From assembly GCA_945869845.1 (NCBI GenBank), contig CAMBRG010000023.1:1-35790 (forward strand): a stretch of DNA of 35,790 nt, read 5' to 3'. How positions within the stretch are numbered: the first letter of the stretch is position 1; each line of letters begins with the position of its first letter. Both the position numbers and the translations under genes were made by a program. Below are positions 14,770 to 22,729 of the stretch, in pieces. Under the pieces are notes generated by a model. The model made no database searches, had not been told where the DNA came from, and saw only the letters and a program-made list of their open reading frames with translations. Source of the DNA: Opitutus sp. GAS368 (GTDB taxonomy: Bacteria; Verrucomicrobiota; Verrucomicrobiia; Opitutales; Opitutaceae).

Positions 14770-14976
14770 TCAGCTTCGCGTGATCCGGCTTTTCTTTGCT
14801 GAAGCCGATTTCCCTGCCGGAGCGCGGCCGCTGTGGTGTCGGAGCAATTCCCGCGCGGCCAGCCAGTCGTCGAGATCCCGATCCGGACGGCAGCCGCCCT
14901 CCAGCCAGAGAAGATACGCTTGGTGTTGGATTTCGGCTTCCGTCGGTTCGTGCAACTTAGATGGGTTTGTACTCAT
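14770..14976 (-). CDS. DUF2934-like small protein
   Basis: A 68-residue soluble protein whose core, EAEIQHQAYLLWLEGGCRPDRDLDDWLAARELL, matches the DUF2934 pattern (helix, W-x-x-G turn, D-x-D-W, helix). The tail is basic (KSASAKKSRITRS). The domain has no known function. It is the first gene of the cco operon as drawn, 25 bp before ccoS, so it is probably on the same message. Alternative starts are unlikely because ATG 14976 gives a typical N-terminus. Confidence 0.7.
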   Translation of the reverse strand: MSTNPSKLHEPTEAEIQHQAYLLWLEGGCRPDRDLDDWLAARELLRHHSGRAPAGKSASAKKSRITRS

Positions 14977-15049
14977 GGGCTGTGGTTGGATGGCGATGAC
15001 ATCTTAGCCCTTCAGCCGTTCGCTTGCTCCGCAGCGTTTGGCTGAGCCT

Positions 15050-15108
15050 ACGCATATCTTGCGTCCGCCAAAAAGTGCGCAGGAAAAGGGGCGCGCAAAG
15101 AATGCGCG
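15050..15108. promoter_or_regulatory. Two operator-like inverted repeats, RCGCA-N5-TGCGY
   Basis: Two inverted repeats of the same design lie between the divergent cco operon and the gene at 15163: ACGCA-tatct-TGCGT (15050-15064) and GCGCA-aagaa-TGCGC (15093-15107; arms extend one base, 15092-15108). Their centres are 43 bp apart, about four helical turns, so a dimeric regulator could sit on one face. I do not recognise the motif; it is not the FNR box TTGAT-N4-ATCAA. Confidence 0.35.
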
Positions 15109-15138
15109 GTCTTTACCAAGTCCCGCAGAGTAGTGCTC

Positions 15139-15162
15139 GCAGGGATCCATTAAGTTCCCTGC
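15139..15162. promoter_or_regulatory. 7-bp inverted repeat just before the ATG at 15163
   Basis: Arms GCAGGGA (15139-15145) and TCCCTGC (15156-15162) are exactly complementary around a 10-base centre and end at the base before ATG 15163. As RNA it would form a hairpin next to the start; as DNA it could be an operator. Confidence 0.35.
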
Positions 15163-15627
15163 ATGGAGGAATCATTGGTGCAGCCGTTGCAGGCGAGGCG
15201 TGCGGAGATCAGGAGCCGCTGGAGCGATTTGTTGCACGTCGAACGTGCGCTCAGTCCGCTCGCGCATCCCGATACGCTGGTGTACCTGCTCGACGAAACT
15301 TTGGAGAAAATTTTCTCGGGCTTGAGCTCTGCGGGCAAAAAAATGCACACCGCTTCCTTGTCGCCGGCGCCGGCTTGGCCCCATTGCGAGTGTGGGCGCA
15401 ATCCGTTTCTGCGATTCTACGTCGCCGGTGAACACGCTATTTTGGAAGCCCTTGTGATCATCCAAGCGGAGATCCACATGCGCGACGCGAACGCCCGCGA
15501 TCGTGCCGTGCTTGAACTCTACGCAGTCGTGCGTCGCCTTGCCCGCCACGATGTGGAGCTCTTCTGTTCGCTTTGCCAACTTCGCGACGACCGCCGCGCC
15601 GCCCCGGCCCTTTCCGGCGCCGGTTAA
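15163..15627 (+). CDS. Hypothetical helical protein with Cys motifs
   Basis: A 154-residue soluble, mostly helical protein that I do not recognise. The N-terminus (LQARRAEIRSRWSDLLHVE) resembles the first helices of small sensory or RsbR-like helical domains, but this is only a resemblance. Cysteines fall in two clusters, HCECGRNPFLRFY and FCSLCQL, which could bind a metal. Two starts are possible: ATG 15163, or in-frame GTG 15178, which has a far better ribosome site (GGAGGA at 15165-15170). It is divergent from the cco operon across a 186-bp region with inverted repeats, and convergent with the AraC-type gene (7-bp gap). A sensory role linked to respiration is speculation from position. Confidence 0.65.
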   Translation: MEESLVQPLQARRAEIRSRWSDLLHVERALSPLAHPDTLVYLLDETLEKIFSGLSSAGKKMHTASLSPAPAWPHCECGRNPFLRFYVAGEHAILEALVIIQAEIHMRDANARDRAVLELYAVVRRLARHDVELFCSLCQLRDDRRAAPALSGAG

Positions 15628-15634
15628 ACGGGGC

Positions 15635-16546
15635 TCACTTCTTCTCCGGGCGATGCAAACGGTCACGATACACCGATGGAGATTCTCCCGCGATGCGGTG
15701 AAAGACCCGGTTGAACTGCGATAGCGACTGAAACCCCGCCTCGTATGCCGCTTCGCTCACGCGCTTGTGCGGATTCAGCAGCAGATTTTTAACCTTCTCG
15801 ACGCGCATGCGCGCCAGGTAGTCGGTGAAGGTCATACCCGTCGCCTTCTTGAAGGTCTTACAGAAGTAAAACGCGCTCATGTTCACCGCGCCGGCAACAT
15901 CCTTGAGGGCAATTTCCTCCGCCTGATGTTCGGCGATGTAGACCCGGGCTCGCGCGATGGACGGCATCTCGCCGGCCGCTTCCTTTATACTGAGCTGGTT
16001 GCTCATCGTCGAAAGATGCTGCGCGAAAATTGCGAGCAGGCGCAAAATGGACTCGTATTGCCGTTTTGAAACCACGCGGGTCTGGAAATAGGCCTCCTCC
16101 AGCCGCTTTAAGTCCACCTCGGTGCCCCACTTCAGGAGTTGCCGGGTCGTTTTGGAGAACTCCGCCTTGTTCGGTTGGTGGAGCAAGATCTGCCCGGTTT
16201 GCAGGAAGGCCACCAGGTTCTCCCCCACCCGCACCGGCACCGCAGAATCGCAAAGCCCGGCAAAACACTTCAACGTCTTCGGCTCTAGGCGGGCCTCTTG
16301 CTCGACCTTTTGTTGCAACTGTAAGCATGCCGCGCAGGACTTATTGCTCTGCGCCATCAGCGCACAGAACGGCGCTTCGTTCGGGTCGTCATGGTGTGGC
16401 AGATCAAATGCCTCGAGCGGCCGCAACTTAAGCGGTAATCCCGTCGTCTCGCGAAAAGCGCGCTCGTAATCCCGGTAGATATCCGAACGGCCCAACTGCG
16501 CCACCGTGATCCGGCTACGTTGGGCAGCCGACTCAGAGGTTTCCAT
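15635..16546 (-). CDS. PocR-domain AraC-family transcriptional regulator
   Basis: A 303-residue regulator. Residues of about 20-180 match the PocR ligand-binding domain, including the cysteine pattern SNKSCAACLQLQ and KCFAGLCDSAVPV and the segment GENLVAFLQTGQIL. The C-terminal 100 residues are an AraC/XylS double helix-turn-helix (DVAGAVNMSAFYFCKTFKKATGMTFTDYLARMRVEKVKNLLL, then VSEAAYEAGFQSLSQFNRVF). PocR domains bind small hydrocarbon-derived ligands in studied cases. The start was set at ATG 16546; 43 earlier in-frame codons are not family-like. It may control its divergent membrane-protein neighbour or more distant genes. Confidence 0.85.
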   Translation of the reverse strand: METSESAAQRSRITVAQLGRSDIYRDYERAFRETTGLPLKLRPLEAFDLPHHDDPNEAPFCALMAQSNKSCAACLQLQQKVEQEARLEPKTLKCFAGLCDSAVPVRVGENLVAFLQTGQILLHQPNKAEFSKTTRQLLKWGTEVDLKRLEEAYFQTRVVSKRQYESILRLLAIFAQHLSTMSNQLSIKEAAGEMPSIARARVYIAEHQAEEIALKDVAGAVNMSAFYFCKTFKKATGMTFTDYLARMRVEKVKNLLLNPHKRVSEAAYEAGFQSLSQFNRVFHRIAGESPSVYRDRLHRPEKK

Positions 16547-16668
16547 AAGCGGAAGGTGAAGCCCGTCAATTTGATAGCAAGCTCCGAAGCGCCTCCGGCG
16601 AAAAACCACCCACCAAGAAAACGAAAATTCCGTGGACAAGCCCCGCCAAATCCCCCTCTGATTTGGAG

Positions 16669-16908
16669 ATGTCATCGCCTCTCGGAAAACTCACCAGCCC
16701 AACCAGTCTCGTGGTCGATGCCGTGCTCGTGCTCGGATTCTTCGCCCTCATGTATTGGCTCGTAGAATCGCATGTGCCCTCGAACGATCCTAAAATGGTC
16801 ATGCTCTGGGCCGGCCTGACTTCCGCCTGTATGTCATCCGTTTTCTGGCTCGCCGTTCAGATGTTCCGGGTGGTTTTGAAGGCCCAGTTGATGGCCAAGA
16901 AGAAATAA
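16669..16908 (+). CDS. Two-helix small membrane protein
   Basis: A 79-residue protein with two hydrophobic helices, SLVVDAVLVLGFFALMYWLV and MVMLWAGLTSACMSSVFWLAVQMF, and a lysine-rich C-terminus (KAQLMAKKK), predicting a hairpin with both ends cytoplasmic. ATG 16669 has GGAG shortly before it, too close for an ideal ribosome site; TTG 16663 is another in-frame option. A strong terminator follows 34 bp after the stop, which supports a real monocistronic gene. Function unknown. Confidence 0.7.
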   Translation: MSSPLGKLTSPTSLVVDAVLVLGFFALMYWLVESHVPSNDPKMVMLWAGLTSACMSSVFWLAVQMFRVVLKAQLMAKKK

Positions 16909-16942
16909 TCCTGCGCGATCCCCGAACCTACAATTTTCAGCT

Positions 16943-16970
16943 GGCGCGTGTTCACTCACGCGCCTTTTTT
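16943..16970 (+). terminator. Intrinsic terminator of the small membrane protein gene
   Basis: A perfect 8-bp stem GGCGCGTG (16943-16950) and CACGCGCC (16957-16964) with loop TTCACT, followed by six T. This is a clear Rho-independent terminator in the plus direction. Confidence 0.9.
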
Positions 16971-17000
16971 ATCGCCCCACGCCCCCGGCGTCGGGCGTCC

Positions 17001-17813
17001 TCAACCAAACTGCAACGGCTGTTTGCGCTTCTCGACTCGCGACGACGCGATGATCGCAATCTCATACAGCAGATAGAGCGGGGCCGCGAACATCGCCTGC
17101 GTCACCGGATCGGGCGTGGGCGTGACGATCGCGGCGATCACAAAAATCACGATCACCGCATGGCGTCGGTATTTTCTCAGAAACGCCGTCGTCATCAGCC
17201 CCAACCAAACCAACAAAATGATAATCAGTGGGAATTGGAAGGAGGTCCCGACGCCCAGCACCAGCCAAGTGAGCAGACTGTAGTAGCTACCGGGCGTCCA
17301 GCGCGCGGCGTAGTTAAAAAAGGTATTCAGCTCGATCGACACCCGAATCGTGCTCGGCACCAGCAGGAAATAAGCGAAGGCCGCCCCGAGCAAAAACAGC
17401 ACCAGAGCGGACACGCACATCGGCAAAACCGCTTTCAACTCTTTCGCCGTGAGCGCCGGGGCGACAAATTGCCCGATGAACAACAGGCAAAACGGCAAAG
17501 CCATCACCAAGCCCCCGAGCAGACACATCTGGATAATGACGTTGAACACCTCCATGATCGAGACGGTCGAAAGCTCGAGCGCGAACGTCGGGTAATCGAC
17601 CTTGACCGAGGTTAGCGGCCAAAGGAGCACATCGTTGAACTCCTTCAGAAAATAACCGATCAAGCCGGCAAAGAGCAAAAAAGTCGCCGCACATTTTATG
17701 AGCGTCCAACGCATCTCTTCGAGGTGATCAAAGAAACCCATCGGCTTCTCGCGGGCATCCGGCACCGGCTCAGGATTGGACTCTTCGTAGGGAAATTCTT
17801 CAGGTGCGCTCAC
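17001..17813 (-). CDS. tatC: Twin-arginine translocase subunit TatC
   Basis: A 270-residue polytopic protein with six predicted membrane helices. Diagnostic stretches are the N-terminal GFFDHLEEMRWTLIK (signal-peptide recognition site), the segment ending FVAPALTAKELK, and ATPTPDPVTQAMFAAPLYLLYEIAI. TatC recognises twin-arginine signal peptides and drives export of folded proteins, such as many cofactor-containing enzymes. The start is GTG 17813 with an acidic Pro/Glu-rich leader; ATG 17741 (MGFFDHLEEM) is a conservative alternative. No tatA or tatB is adjacent. It is transcribed away from the CLC gene. Confidence 0.93.
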   Translation of the reverse strand: MSAPEEFPYEESNPEPVPDAREKPMGFFDHLEEMRWTLIKCAATFLLFAGLIGYFLKEFNDVLLWPLTSVKVDYPTFALELSTVSIMEVFNVIIQMCLLGGLVMALPFCLLFIGQFVAPALTAKELKAVLPMCVSALVLFLLGAAFAYFLLVPSTIRVSIELNTFFNYAARWTPGSYYSLLTWLVLGVGTSFQFPLIIILLVWLGLMTTAFLRKYRRHAVIVIFVIAAIVTPTPDPVTQAMFAAPLYLLYEIAIIASSRVEKRKQPLQFG

Positions 17814-17866
17814 GTTGGCAAAGATTGGGAACGTGCAGCGTGCGGGGATTTTTCCAAAACAAAAGC

Positions 17867-17938
17867 GCGATGTTTGAAATCGCTCGGGTCACGCCGCTAA
17901 CGCCCGCAGCGCGCCCCCGAATTGACTCCGCTTCAAAC
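17867..17938 (+). promoter_or_regulatory. Candidate pseudoknot in the leader of the CLC gene
   Basis: A hairpin with stem GCGAT (17867-17871) and ATCGC (17879-17883) encloses the 7-base loop GTTTGAA. The exact complement TTCAAAC occurs at 17932-17938, 28 bases before ATG 17966, and a second CGGG/CCCG hairpin lies between. The topology (hairpin, hairpin, loop-to-3'-strand pairing) is that of the fluoride (crcB) riboswitch, and ATTGACTCC at 17921-17929 recalls its 3' end, but the first loop lacks the matching GGAGT. It is therefore not a canonical member. Confidence 0.25.
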
Positions 17939-17965
17939 CGGTCGCTCATACTCTCTACCGGCCAA

Positions 17966-19222
17966 ATGGAATCCCCTCCCTCCCCGCGCACGCCTTCGAC
18001 CCGATTCCGTCGCCTCAGCCTCGAAGCGGGTTTGGCCCTGCCGATCGGATTGTTGGCCGGCTCCGCCAGTGCGCTCTTTCTGTGGTCGCTGGACCGGGTC
18101 ACCGCAGCCCGCTGGCATTCGCCGTGGCTGCTTTGGCTCCTACCGGTCATCGGCTTTGCGATGGGGTGGATCTACCTTCGATTTGGCCAGCAAGCCGAGC
18201 GGGGCACCCAGCTCATCATGGACGAAATCCACACGCCTGGCGGAGGCGTGCCGACCCGGATGGCTCCGCTGGTGCTTTTCGGCTCGCTCGCCACGCACCT
18301 TTGCGGCGGCTCGGCCGGACGGGAGGGCACCGCGTTGCAGATGGGCGGCAGCCTCGCCGACGCTTTTTCCCGGCTCTGCCGCATCGAGGGTTCCACTCGT
18401 CGCACTCTACTTATCGCCGGGATCGCGGCCGGGTTTGGCTCGGTTTTTGGCACACCGCTCGCCGGAGCGATTTTTGCCATCGAGGTGCTCGTCGTCGGGC
18501 GGCTGGCTTATCAGGATTTTCTGCCGGCGCTCGTCGCCAGCATCGTCGGCGACCTCACCTGCTCGGCGTGGGGCATCGACCACGCGTTTTTTTCGCTGGG
18601 CGCCGCCGATGGAACTCCGTTCCTTGCGATGCTGGAGCCAGCGCTCGTCGCCAAGATTATCGCCGCCGCCGTCATCTTCGGCGCGGTCAGCCGGGGCTTT
18701 AGCGAGGTCACCCACCGGCTGCAGGCGAGCTTGAAACGTTTTGTGACCTACGCCCCACTGCGCCCCTTGCTCGGCGGTCTGACGGTGATCGCGCTCGTTT
18801 ACGTCGTGGGGTCGCGTGACTATCTCGGGATCGGCGTGACGTCGCCGGACCCGAAAGCGGTCACTTTGCTTTCCGCATTTCAAACCGAGGGCGCGGGTCC
18901 GTGGAGTTGGGCCGGCAAGTTCCTCTTCACCACCGTTACCCTCGCGAGCGGATTCAAAGGAGGCGAAGTCACGCCGTTGTTTTTCATCGGTGCAACCCTC
19001 GGTCACGCCATCGCCGTTCCGCTGGGAGCGCCGGTCGCCCTTTTTGCCGGCCTTGGCCTGATCGGGGTCTTCGCCGGCGCCACGAAAACTCCCCTCGCCT
19101 GCACCGTGCTCGGATTGGAGCTCTTCGGCGCACCCTATTCCGTGTATTTTGCCCTCGTCTGTTTCATAGCTTACTCCACGAGCGGCCGCGTCGGAATCTA
19201 TCCCGCTCAACGCCGGCCGTAA
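17966..19222 (+). CDS. CLC-family anion transporter, fluoride-exporter-like
   Basis: A 418-residue CLC protein with about ten or more membrane helices. The sequence at the usual GSGIP selectivity site reads GTQLIMDEIH (80-89), the second is GREGTALQMGG with the gating Glu at 120, and the third is GFKGGEVTPLFFIGATLGH. These variants resemble the CLC-F (EriC-F) fluoride/proton antiporters more than chloride channels such as EcClcA. It would expel fluoride from the cytoplasm; this is inferred from motifs. The ATG at 17966 gives a natural N-terminus; the frame is open further upstream to 17804, overlapping the tatC start, which is unlikely to be used. A possible structured leader precedes it. Confidence 0.85.
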   Translation: MESPPSPRTPSTRFRRLSLEAGLALPIGLLAGSASALFLWSLDRVTAARWHSPWLLWLLPVIGFAMGWIYLRFGQQAERGTQLIMDEIHTPGGGVPTRMAPLVLFGSLATHLCGGSAGREGTALQMGGSLADAFSRLCRIEGSTRRTLLIAGIAAGFGSVFGTPLAGAIFAIEVLVVGRLAYQDFLPALVASIVGDLTCSAWGIDHAFFSLGAADGTPFLAMLEPALVAKIIAAAVIFGAVSRGFSEVTHRLQASLKRFVTYAPLRPLLGGLTVIALVYVVGSRDYLGIGVTSPDPKAVTLLSAFQTEGAGPWSWAGKFLFTTVTLASGFKGGEVTPLFFIGATLGHAIAVPLGAPVALFAGLGLIGVFAGATKTPLACTVLGLELFGAPYSVYFALVCFIAYSTSGRVGIYPAQRRP

Positions 19223-19343
19223 AAACCGCTTCGCTCCGACCCGTTCGACCGCTGTTGAACGTAACCTCCCGCGTCGTTTGACCGGCGATTTCCGCTTGTT
19301 GGCCGCGAATTTGGCCGGAAAAAAGCAATCGCCTGCTGCGCCG

Positions 19344-19372
19344 TTGACAGCCCCGCGCGCGAGCGTTTTTTG
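19344..19372 (+). promoter_or_regulatory. Possible promoter upstream of ppdK
   Basis: A perfect TTGACA hexamer at 19344-19349 lies 80 bp before the ppdK start. At 17 bp spacing the -10 position reads TTTTTG, a poor match, so only the -35-like element is convincing. Confidence 0.25.
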
Positions 19373-19429
19373 TCTGCCCTTCTGCGCTCGCCGCAGCTCC
19401 TGCTTTTCTCAACCGCACAACTCATCCAC

Positions 19430-22216
19430 ATGGCCGCAAAATCCAAAGCAACGAAGTCCGTTCCCGCGAAAAAGAAATCCGCCTCCAAGGCGCCCAAATA
19501 CGTCTATACGTGGGGCGCCGCCAAAGCCGACGGCAATGGCACGATGAAGGCCCTCCTCGGAGGCAAAGGCGCCAACCTCGCCGAGATGACTCGCATCGGC
19601 CTGCCCGTGCCTCCCGGTTTCACGATCACGACCGAGGTCTGCACCTATTTCTACGCCAACAAGAAGACCTATCCCGCGACCCTCCAGGCCGAGATGGAAG
19701 CCGGCGTGAAAAACATGGAGAAGATCATGGGCACCACCTTCGGCGCCAAGACCGGTATGCCCCTCCTCGTGGCCGTGCGCTCCGGCGCCCGCGACTCCAT
19801 GCCCGGCATGATGGACACCATCCTCAACCTCGGCCTCAACGACGAGACCGTGGTTGCCCTTGAAAAAGCCACCGGCAACCCCCGCTTCGCCTACGATTGC
19901 TACCGCCGCTTCATCCAAATGTACGGCGACGTCGTCATGGGCGTCCAGAAGCGCGAGGGCGAAGACCACGATCCGTTCGAGCACACCATCCACACCTTCA
20001 AGCACGAGGCTTACCACGGCGACATCGAGGACTCCAAACTCACGACCGCCGACCAACAAGAGCTCATCAAGCGTTTCAAAGCCCTCGTCAAAGCGCGCAC
20101 CGGAAAAGCATTCCCCAACAGCGCCTGGGACCAACTCCGCGGCGCCGCCGGCGCCGTCTTCGGCTCCTGGATGAACGACCGCGCCAGCGTTTACCGCCGC
20201 AAATACAACATCCCCACCGAGTGGGGCACCGCCGTTAACGTCCAAGCCATGGTCTTCGGTAACACCGGCGACACCTCCGGCTCCGGCGTGGCGTTCACCC
20301 GCAATCCCGCCAACGGCACCAACGAATTTTACGGCGAGTTCCTCATCAACGCCCAGGGCGAAGATGTCGTCGCCGGCGTCCGCACCCCCGAGCCCGTACT
20401 CAAGCTCAAGGACGTCATGCCGAAGTCTTACGCCGAGCTCCTCAAAGTCCGCAAGACTCTCGAGGCCCACTTCAAGGACGTGCAGGACATCGAATTCACC
20501 GTTCAGGAAGGCAAGTTGTTCATGCTCCAGACCCGCAACGGCAAACGCACCGCCGCCGCCGGCCTGAAGTTCGCCGCCGACATGGTCCGCGAAAAACTCA
20601 TCGATTGGGAGACGGCCGTGCTTCGCAACCCCGCCGACCAACTCGAGCAGCTCCTCGCCCCCATCTTCGATCTCTCCGAGGTCAAGAAGGCCAAGGTCAT
20701 CGCCACCGGTCTTCCCGCCGGCCCCGGCGCCGCCACCGGCAAGATCTACTTCAACGCCGACCGCTCCGTGCAGGCCGCCGAGAAGGGCGAAAAAGTTCTC
20801 CTCGTTCGCGTCGAGACTTCGCCTGAGGACCTCCGCGGCATGATCGCCGCCGAGGGTATTCTCACTGCTCGTGGCGGTGTCTCCTCCCACGCCGCCCTCG
20901 TTGCCCGTCAGATGGGCAAGGTCTGCGTCTGCGGCGCTGCCGGCGTCACCATCGACTACGATAAGAAGACCGCCACCATCGACGGTCAGACCTTCGTCGA
21001 GGGCGACTTCCTCTCGATCGACGGCACCTCCGGCCTCGTTTACGCGGGCCAGATCAAGACCGCTCCTTCCGAGATCATCTCTGGCCTCCTCAGCGACGAC
21101 AAAGTCGCCCAGAAGACCGAGAAGTATAAGAACTACGTGCAGCTCATGAAGTGGTGCGCCCAGTCCACCAAGATGAGCGTCCGCACCAACGCCGACACGC
21201 CCAAGCAGGCCGCCGAGGCCATGGCCTTCGGCGCCGTCGGCATCGGCCTCGTCCGCACCGAGCACATGTTCTTCGAAGGCGACCGCATCGACGCCATGCG
21301 CGAGATGATCTTGGCCGACAACCTCGCCGACCGCGAGACCGCCCTCGCCAAGCTCCTCCCCTACCAGCGCGACGACTTCTACGGCATCTTCAAAGCGCTC
21401 AAAGGCTATCCCGCCACCGTCCGCTTCCTCGATCCCCCGCTCCACGAGTTCCTCCCGAACTCTAAGGAAGCGCAGTTGGATCTCGCCCGGAAACTCAACG
21501 TTCCCGTCGAGAAAATCATGCACCGCGTGCACGAGCTCCACGAGTTCAACCCGATGCTCGGCTTCCGCGGTTGCCGCCTCGGCATCAAGTTCCCGGAGAT
21601 CACCCGCATGCAGGCCCGCGCCGTCCTCGAGGCCGCCGCCGATGCGACCAAGCAAGGCTACAAAGCCAAGCCCGAGATCATGATCCCGCTCGTCGGTTTC
21701 AAAAAGGAGCTCGATCTCCAAGTGGCCATCGTCCACGAGGTCGCCGCCCTCGTGCAGAAAGAAAAGAAGGTGAAGATCAGCTACACCGTCGGCACGATGA
21801 TCGAGATCCCGCGCGGTGCCCTCACCGCCGACGAGATCGCGCACACCGCCGAGTTCTTCAGCTTCGGCACGAACGATCTCACGCAGACTTGCTTGGGCAT
21901 GTCGCGTGACGACTCCGGCAGCTTCCTCGGCACCTACGTCGAAAACGAGATCGTGAAGAAGAATCCCTTCGCCTCGATCGACCAGACCGGCGTCGGCCAG
22001 CTCATCAAGATCGCTTGCGAGAAGGGCAACCAGACCCGCCCCGGCATCAAGCTCGGCATCTGCGGCGAACACGGCGGCGATCCCGACTCCGTCAAGTTCT
22101 GCCATAAGGTCGGCCTCACCTACGTGTCCTGCTCGCCTTACCGCGTGCCGGTCGCCCGCCTCGCCGCCGCGCAAGCCGCGATCGAGGAGAAGCGCGCCGC
22201 CGCCAAGAAGAAGTAA
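19430..22216 (+). CDS. ppdK: Pyruvate, phosphate dikinase
   Basis: A 928-residue enzyme, slightly longer than the usual 870-890 because of a Lys/Ala-rich N-terminal extension (about 25 residues from MAAKSKATK) before the conserved [13 protein letters not shown]. Order: ATP-grasp domain ([25 protein letters not shown]), the swivelling phosphohistidine domain with [16 protein letters not shown] (His487 carries phosphate), and the PEP/pyruvate barrel with [10 protein letters not shown] and Cys878 in [10 protein letters not shown]. It interconverts pyruvate + ATP + Pi with PEP + AMP + PPi, serving gluconeogenesis or PPi-linked glycolysis. ATG 19430 is preferred over an upstream in-frame start at 19370. 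A REP-like palindrome and a terminator follow. Confidence 0.96.
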   Translation: MAAKSKATKSVPAKKKSASKAPKYVYTWGAAKADGNGTMKALLGGKGANLAEMTRIGLPVPPGFTITTEVCTYFYANKKTYPATLQAEMEAGVKNMEKIMGTTFGAKTGMPLLVAVRSGARDSMPGMMDTILNLGLNDETVVALEKATGNPRFAYDCYRRFIQMYGDVVMGVQKREGEDHDPFEHTIHTFKHEAYHGDIEDSKLTTADQQELIKRFKALVKARTGKAFPNSAWDQLRGAAGAVFGSWMNDRASVYRRKYNIPTEWGTAVNVQAMVFGNTGDTSGSGVAFTRNPANGTNEFYGEFLINAQGEDVVAGVRTPEPVLKLKDVMPKSYAELLKVRKTLEAHFKDVQDIEFTVQEGKLFMLQTRNGKRTAAAGLKFAADMVREKLIDWETAVLRNPADQLEQLLAPIFDLSEVKKAKVIATGLPAGPGAATGKIYFNADRSVQAAEKGEKVLLVRVETSPEDLRGMIAAEGILTARGGVSSHAALVARQMGKVCVCGAAGVTIDYDKKTATIDGQTFVEGDFLSIDGTSGLVYAGQIKTAPSEIISGLLSDDKVAQKTEKYKNYVQLMKWCAQSTKMSVRTNADTPKQAAEAMAFGAVGIGLVRTEHMFFEGDRIDAMREMILADNLADRETALAKLLPYQRDDFYGIFKALKGYPATVRFLDPPLHEFLPNSKEAQLDLARKLNVPVEKIMHRVHELHEFNPMLGFRGCRLGIKFPEITRMQARAVLEAAADATKQGYKAKPEIMIPLVGFKKELDLQVAIVHEVAALVQKEKKVKISYTVGTMIEIPRGALTADEIAHTAEFFSFGTNDLTQTCLGMSRDDSGSFLGTYVENEIVKKNPFASIDQTGVGQLIKIACEKGNQTRPGIKLGICGEHGGDPDSVKFCHKVGLTYVSCSPYRVPVARLAAAQAAIEEKRAAAKKK

Positions 22217-22223
22217 GCCAATT

Positions 22224-22250
22224 GTGGGAGCGAGCTCGCTCGCGACTCCT
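22224..22250. repeat. REP-like palindrome after ppdK
   Basis: The 14-base exact palindrome GAGCGAGCTCGCTC (22228-22241) lies inside a phrase starting GTGGGAGCGAG and ending CGCGACTCC, 11 bp after the ppdK stop. It has the look of a repetitive extragenic palindrome, but only one copy is seen here. Confidence 0.45.
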
Positions 22251-22259
22251 TGGTTCATC

Positions 22260-22290
22260 AGCCCCGCGCCTCATCCGCGCGGGGCTTTTT
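22260..22290 (+). terminator. Intrinsic terminator of ppdK
   Basis: A 9-bp GC stem GCCCCGCGC (22261-22269) and GCGCGGGGC (22277-22285), extended by an A-T pair, with a 7-base loop and then a T run (22286-22290). It is a clear terminator 44 bp after the ppdK stop. Confidence 0.9.
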
Positions 22291-22308
22291 ATTGTTCACC
22301 GCGAATGA

Positions 22309-22359
22309 TATGGGCGATCACCCATACTATTTTATTGCTATATGGGCCGACGCCCATAT
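22309..22359. promoter_or_regulatory. Paired palindromic operator of the vapBC module
   Basis: Two palindromes share the half-site TATGGG: TATGGG-cgatca-CCCATA (22309-22326) and ATATGGGC-cgac-GCCCATAT (22340-22359). Their centres are 32 bp apart, about three helical turns, and the AT-rich spacer (tactattttattgcta) probably holds the promoter. VapB-VapC complexes autorepress through such paired sites. The second site is 25 bp before the antitoxin ATG. Confidence 0.7.
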
Positions 22360-22384
22360 TCCTACATCAAACAACTCCTCGACC

Positions 22385-22729
22385 ATGAAAATGACTATCG
22401 AAATCCCCGAAGACGTGCTCGCCGAGCTCATGCAGTTGACCGGTCATCAGACCAAGCGCGACGCAGTGGAATTCGCCCTGCGCGAAGCCGCCCGCCGGGC
22501 CAAGTGGCGGCGGGTCTGGAGCGAAGGTCTGGGTATGACCCCCGATGAGTTGGCCGCTGACGGTGCGCCCAAGCCCGCCGATCTGATCGACGCACCAGAC
22601 ATCGACGAAGAAGCGGTGCAGCGCGCAGTGGAATCACTCGTGAGGCGGCGGGCCCGTCGGGCCAAACTCGCGGCCAGCGGTCACACGTTGAATGAACCTC
22701 CGTCGCCCTACGGTGAAAAACGCCCATGA
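22385..22729 (+). CDS. vapB: VapB-type antitoxin
   Basis: A 114-residue protein. The N-terminus MKMTIEIPEDVLAELMQLTGHQTKRDAVEFALREAARR is the ribbon-helix-helix DNA-binding motif of VapB/DUF2191 antitoxins (strand, helix, LTG-x-x-T-K-R-x-A-V-E helix). The rest is a longer than usual acidic then basic tail (VESLVRRRARRAKLAASGH) likely to contact the toxin. ATG 22385 was chosen since the motif begins there; the frame is open upstream across the operator and should be ignored. The stop overlaps the toxin start (ATGA). Autorepression through the palindromes upstream is expected. Confidence 0.9.
   Translation: MKMTIEIPEDVLAELMQLTGHQTKRDAVEFALREAARRAKWRRVWSEGLGMTPDELAADGAPKPADLIDAPDIDEEAVQRAVESLVRRRARRAKLAASGHTLNEPPSPYGEKRP

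Noticed and set aside
14977-15162. FNR/FixK box (TTGAT-N4-ATCAA) for the cco operon
   Set aside because: I looked for it on both strands of the upstream region and found no match; only other inverted repeats are present.
17867-17965. Canonical fluoride riboswitch upstream of the CLC gene
   Set aside because: The topology and a GACTCC-like 3' phrase are present, but the loop lacks GGAGT and the CTGATG block is absent, so I list only a candidate pseudoknot.
19409-22258. 949-codon open frame antisense to ppdK
   Set aside because: Its product is an Asp/Glu/Gly/Leu-rich string with no domain logic. It arises from the GC-rich codon use of ppdK on the other strand.
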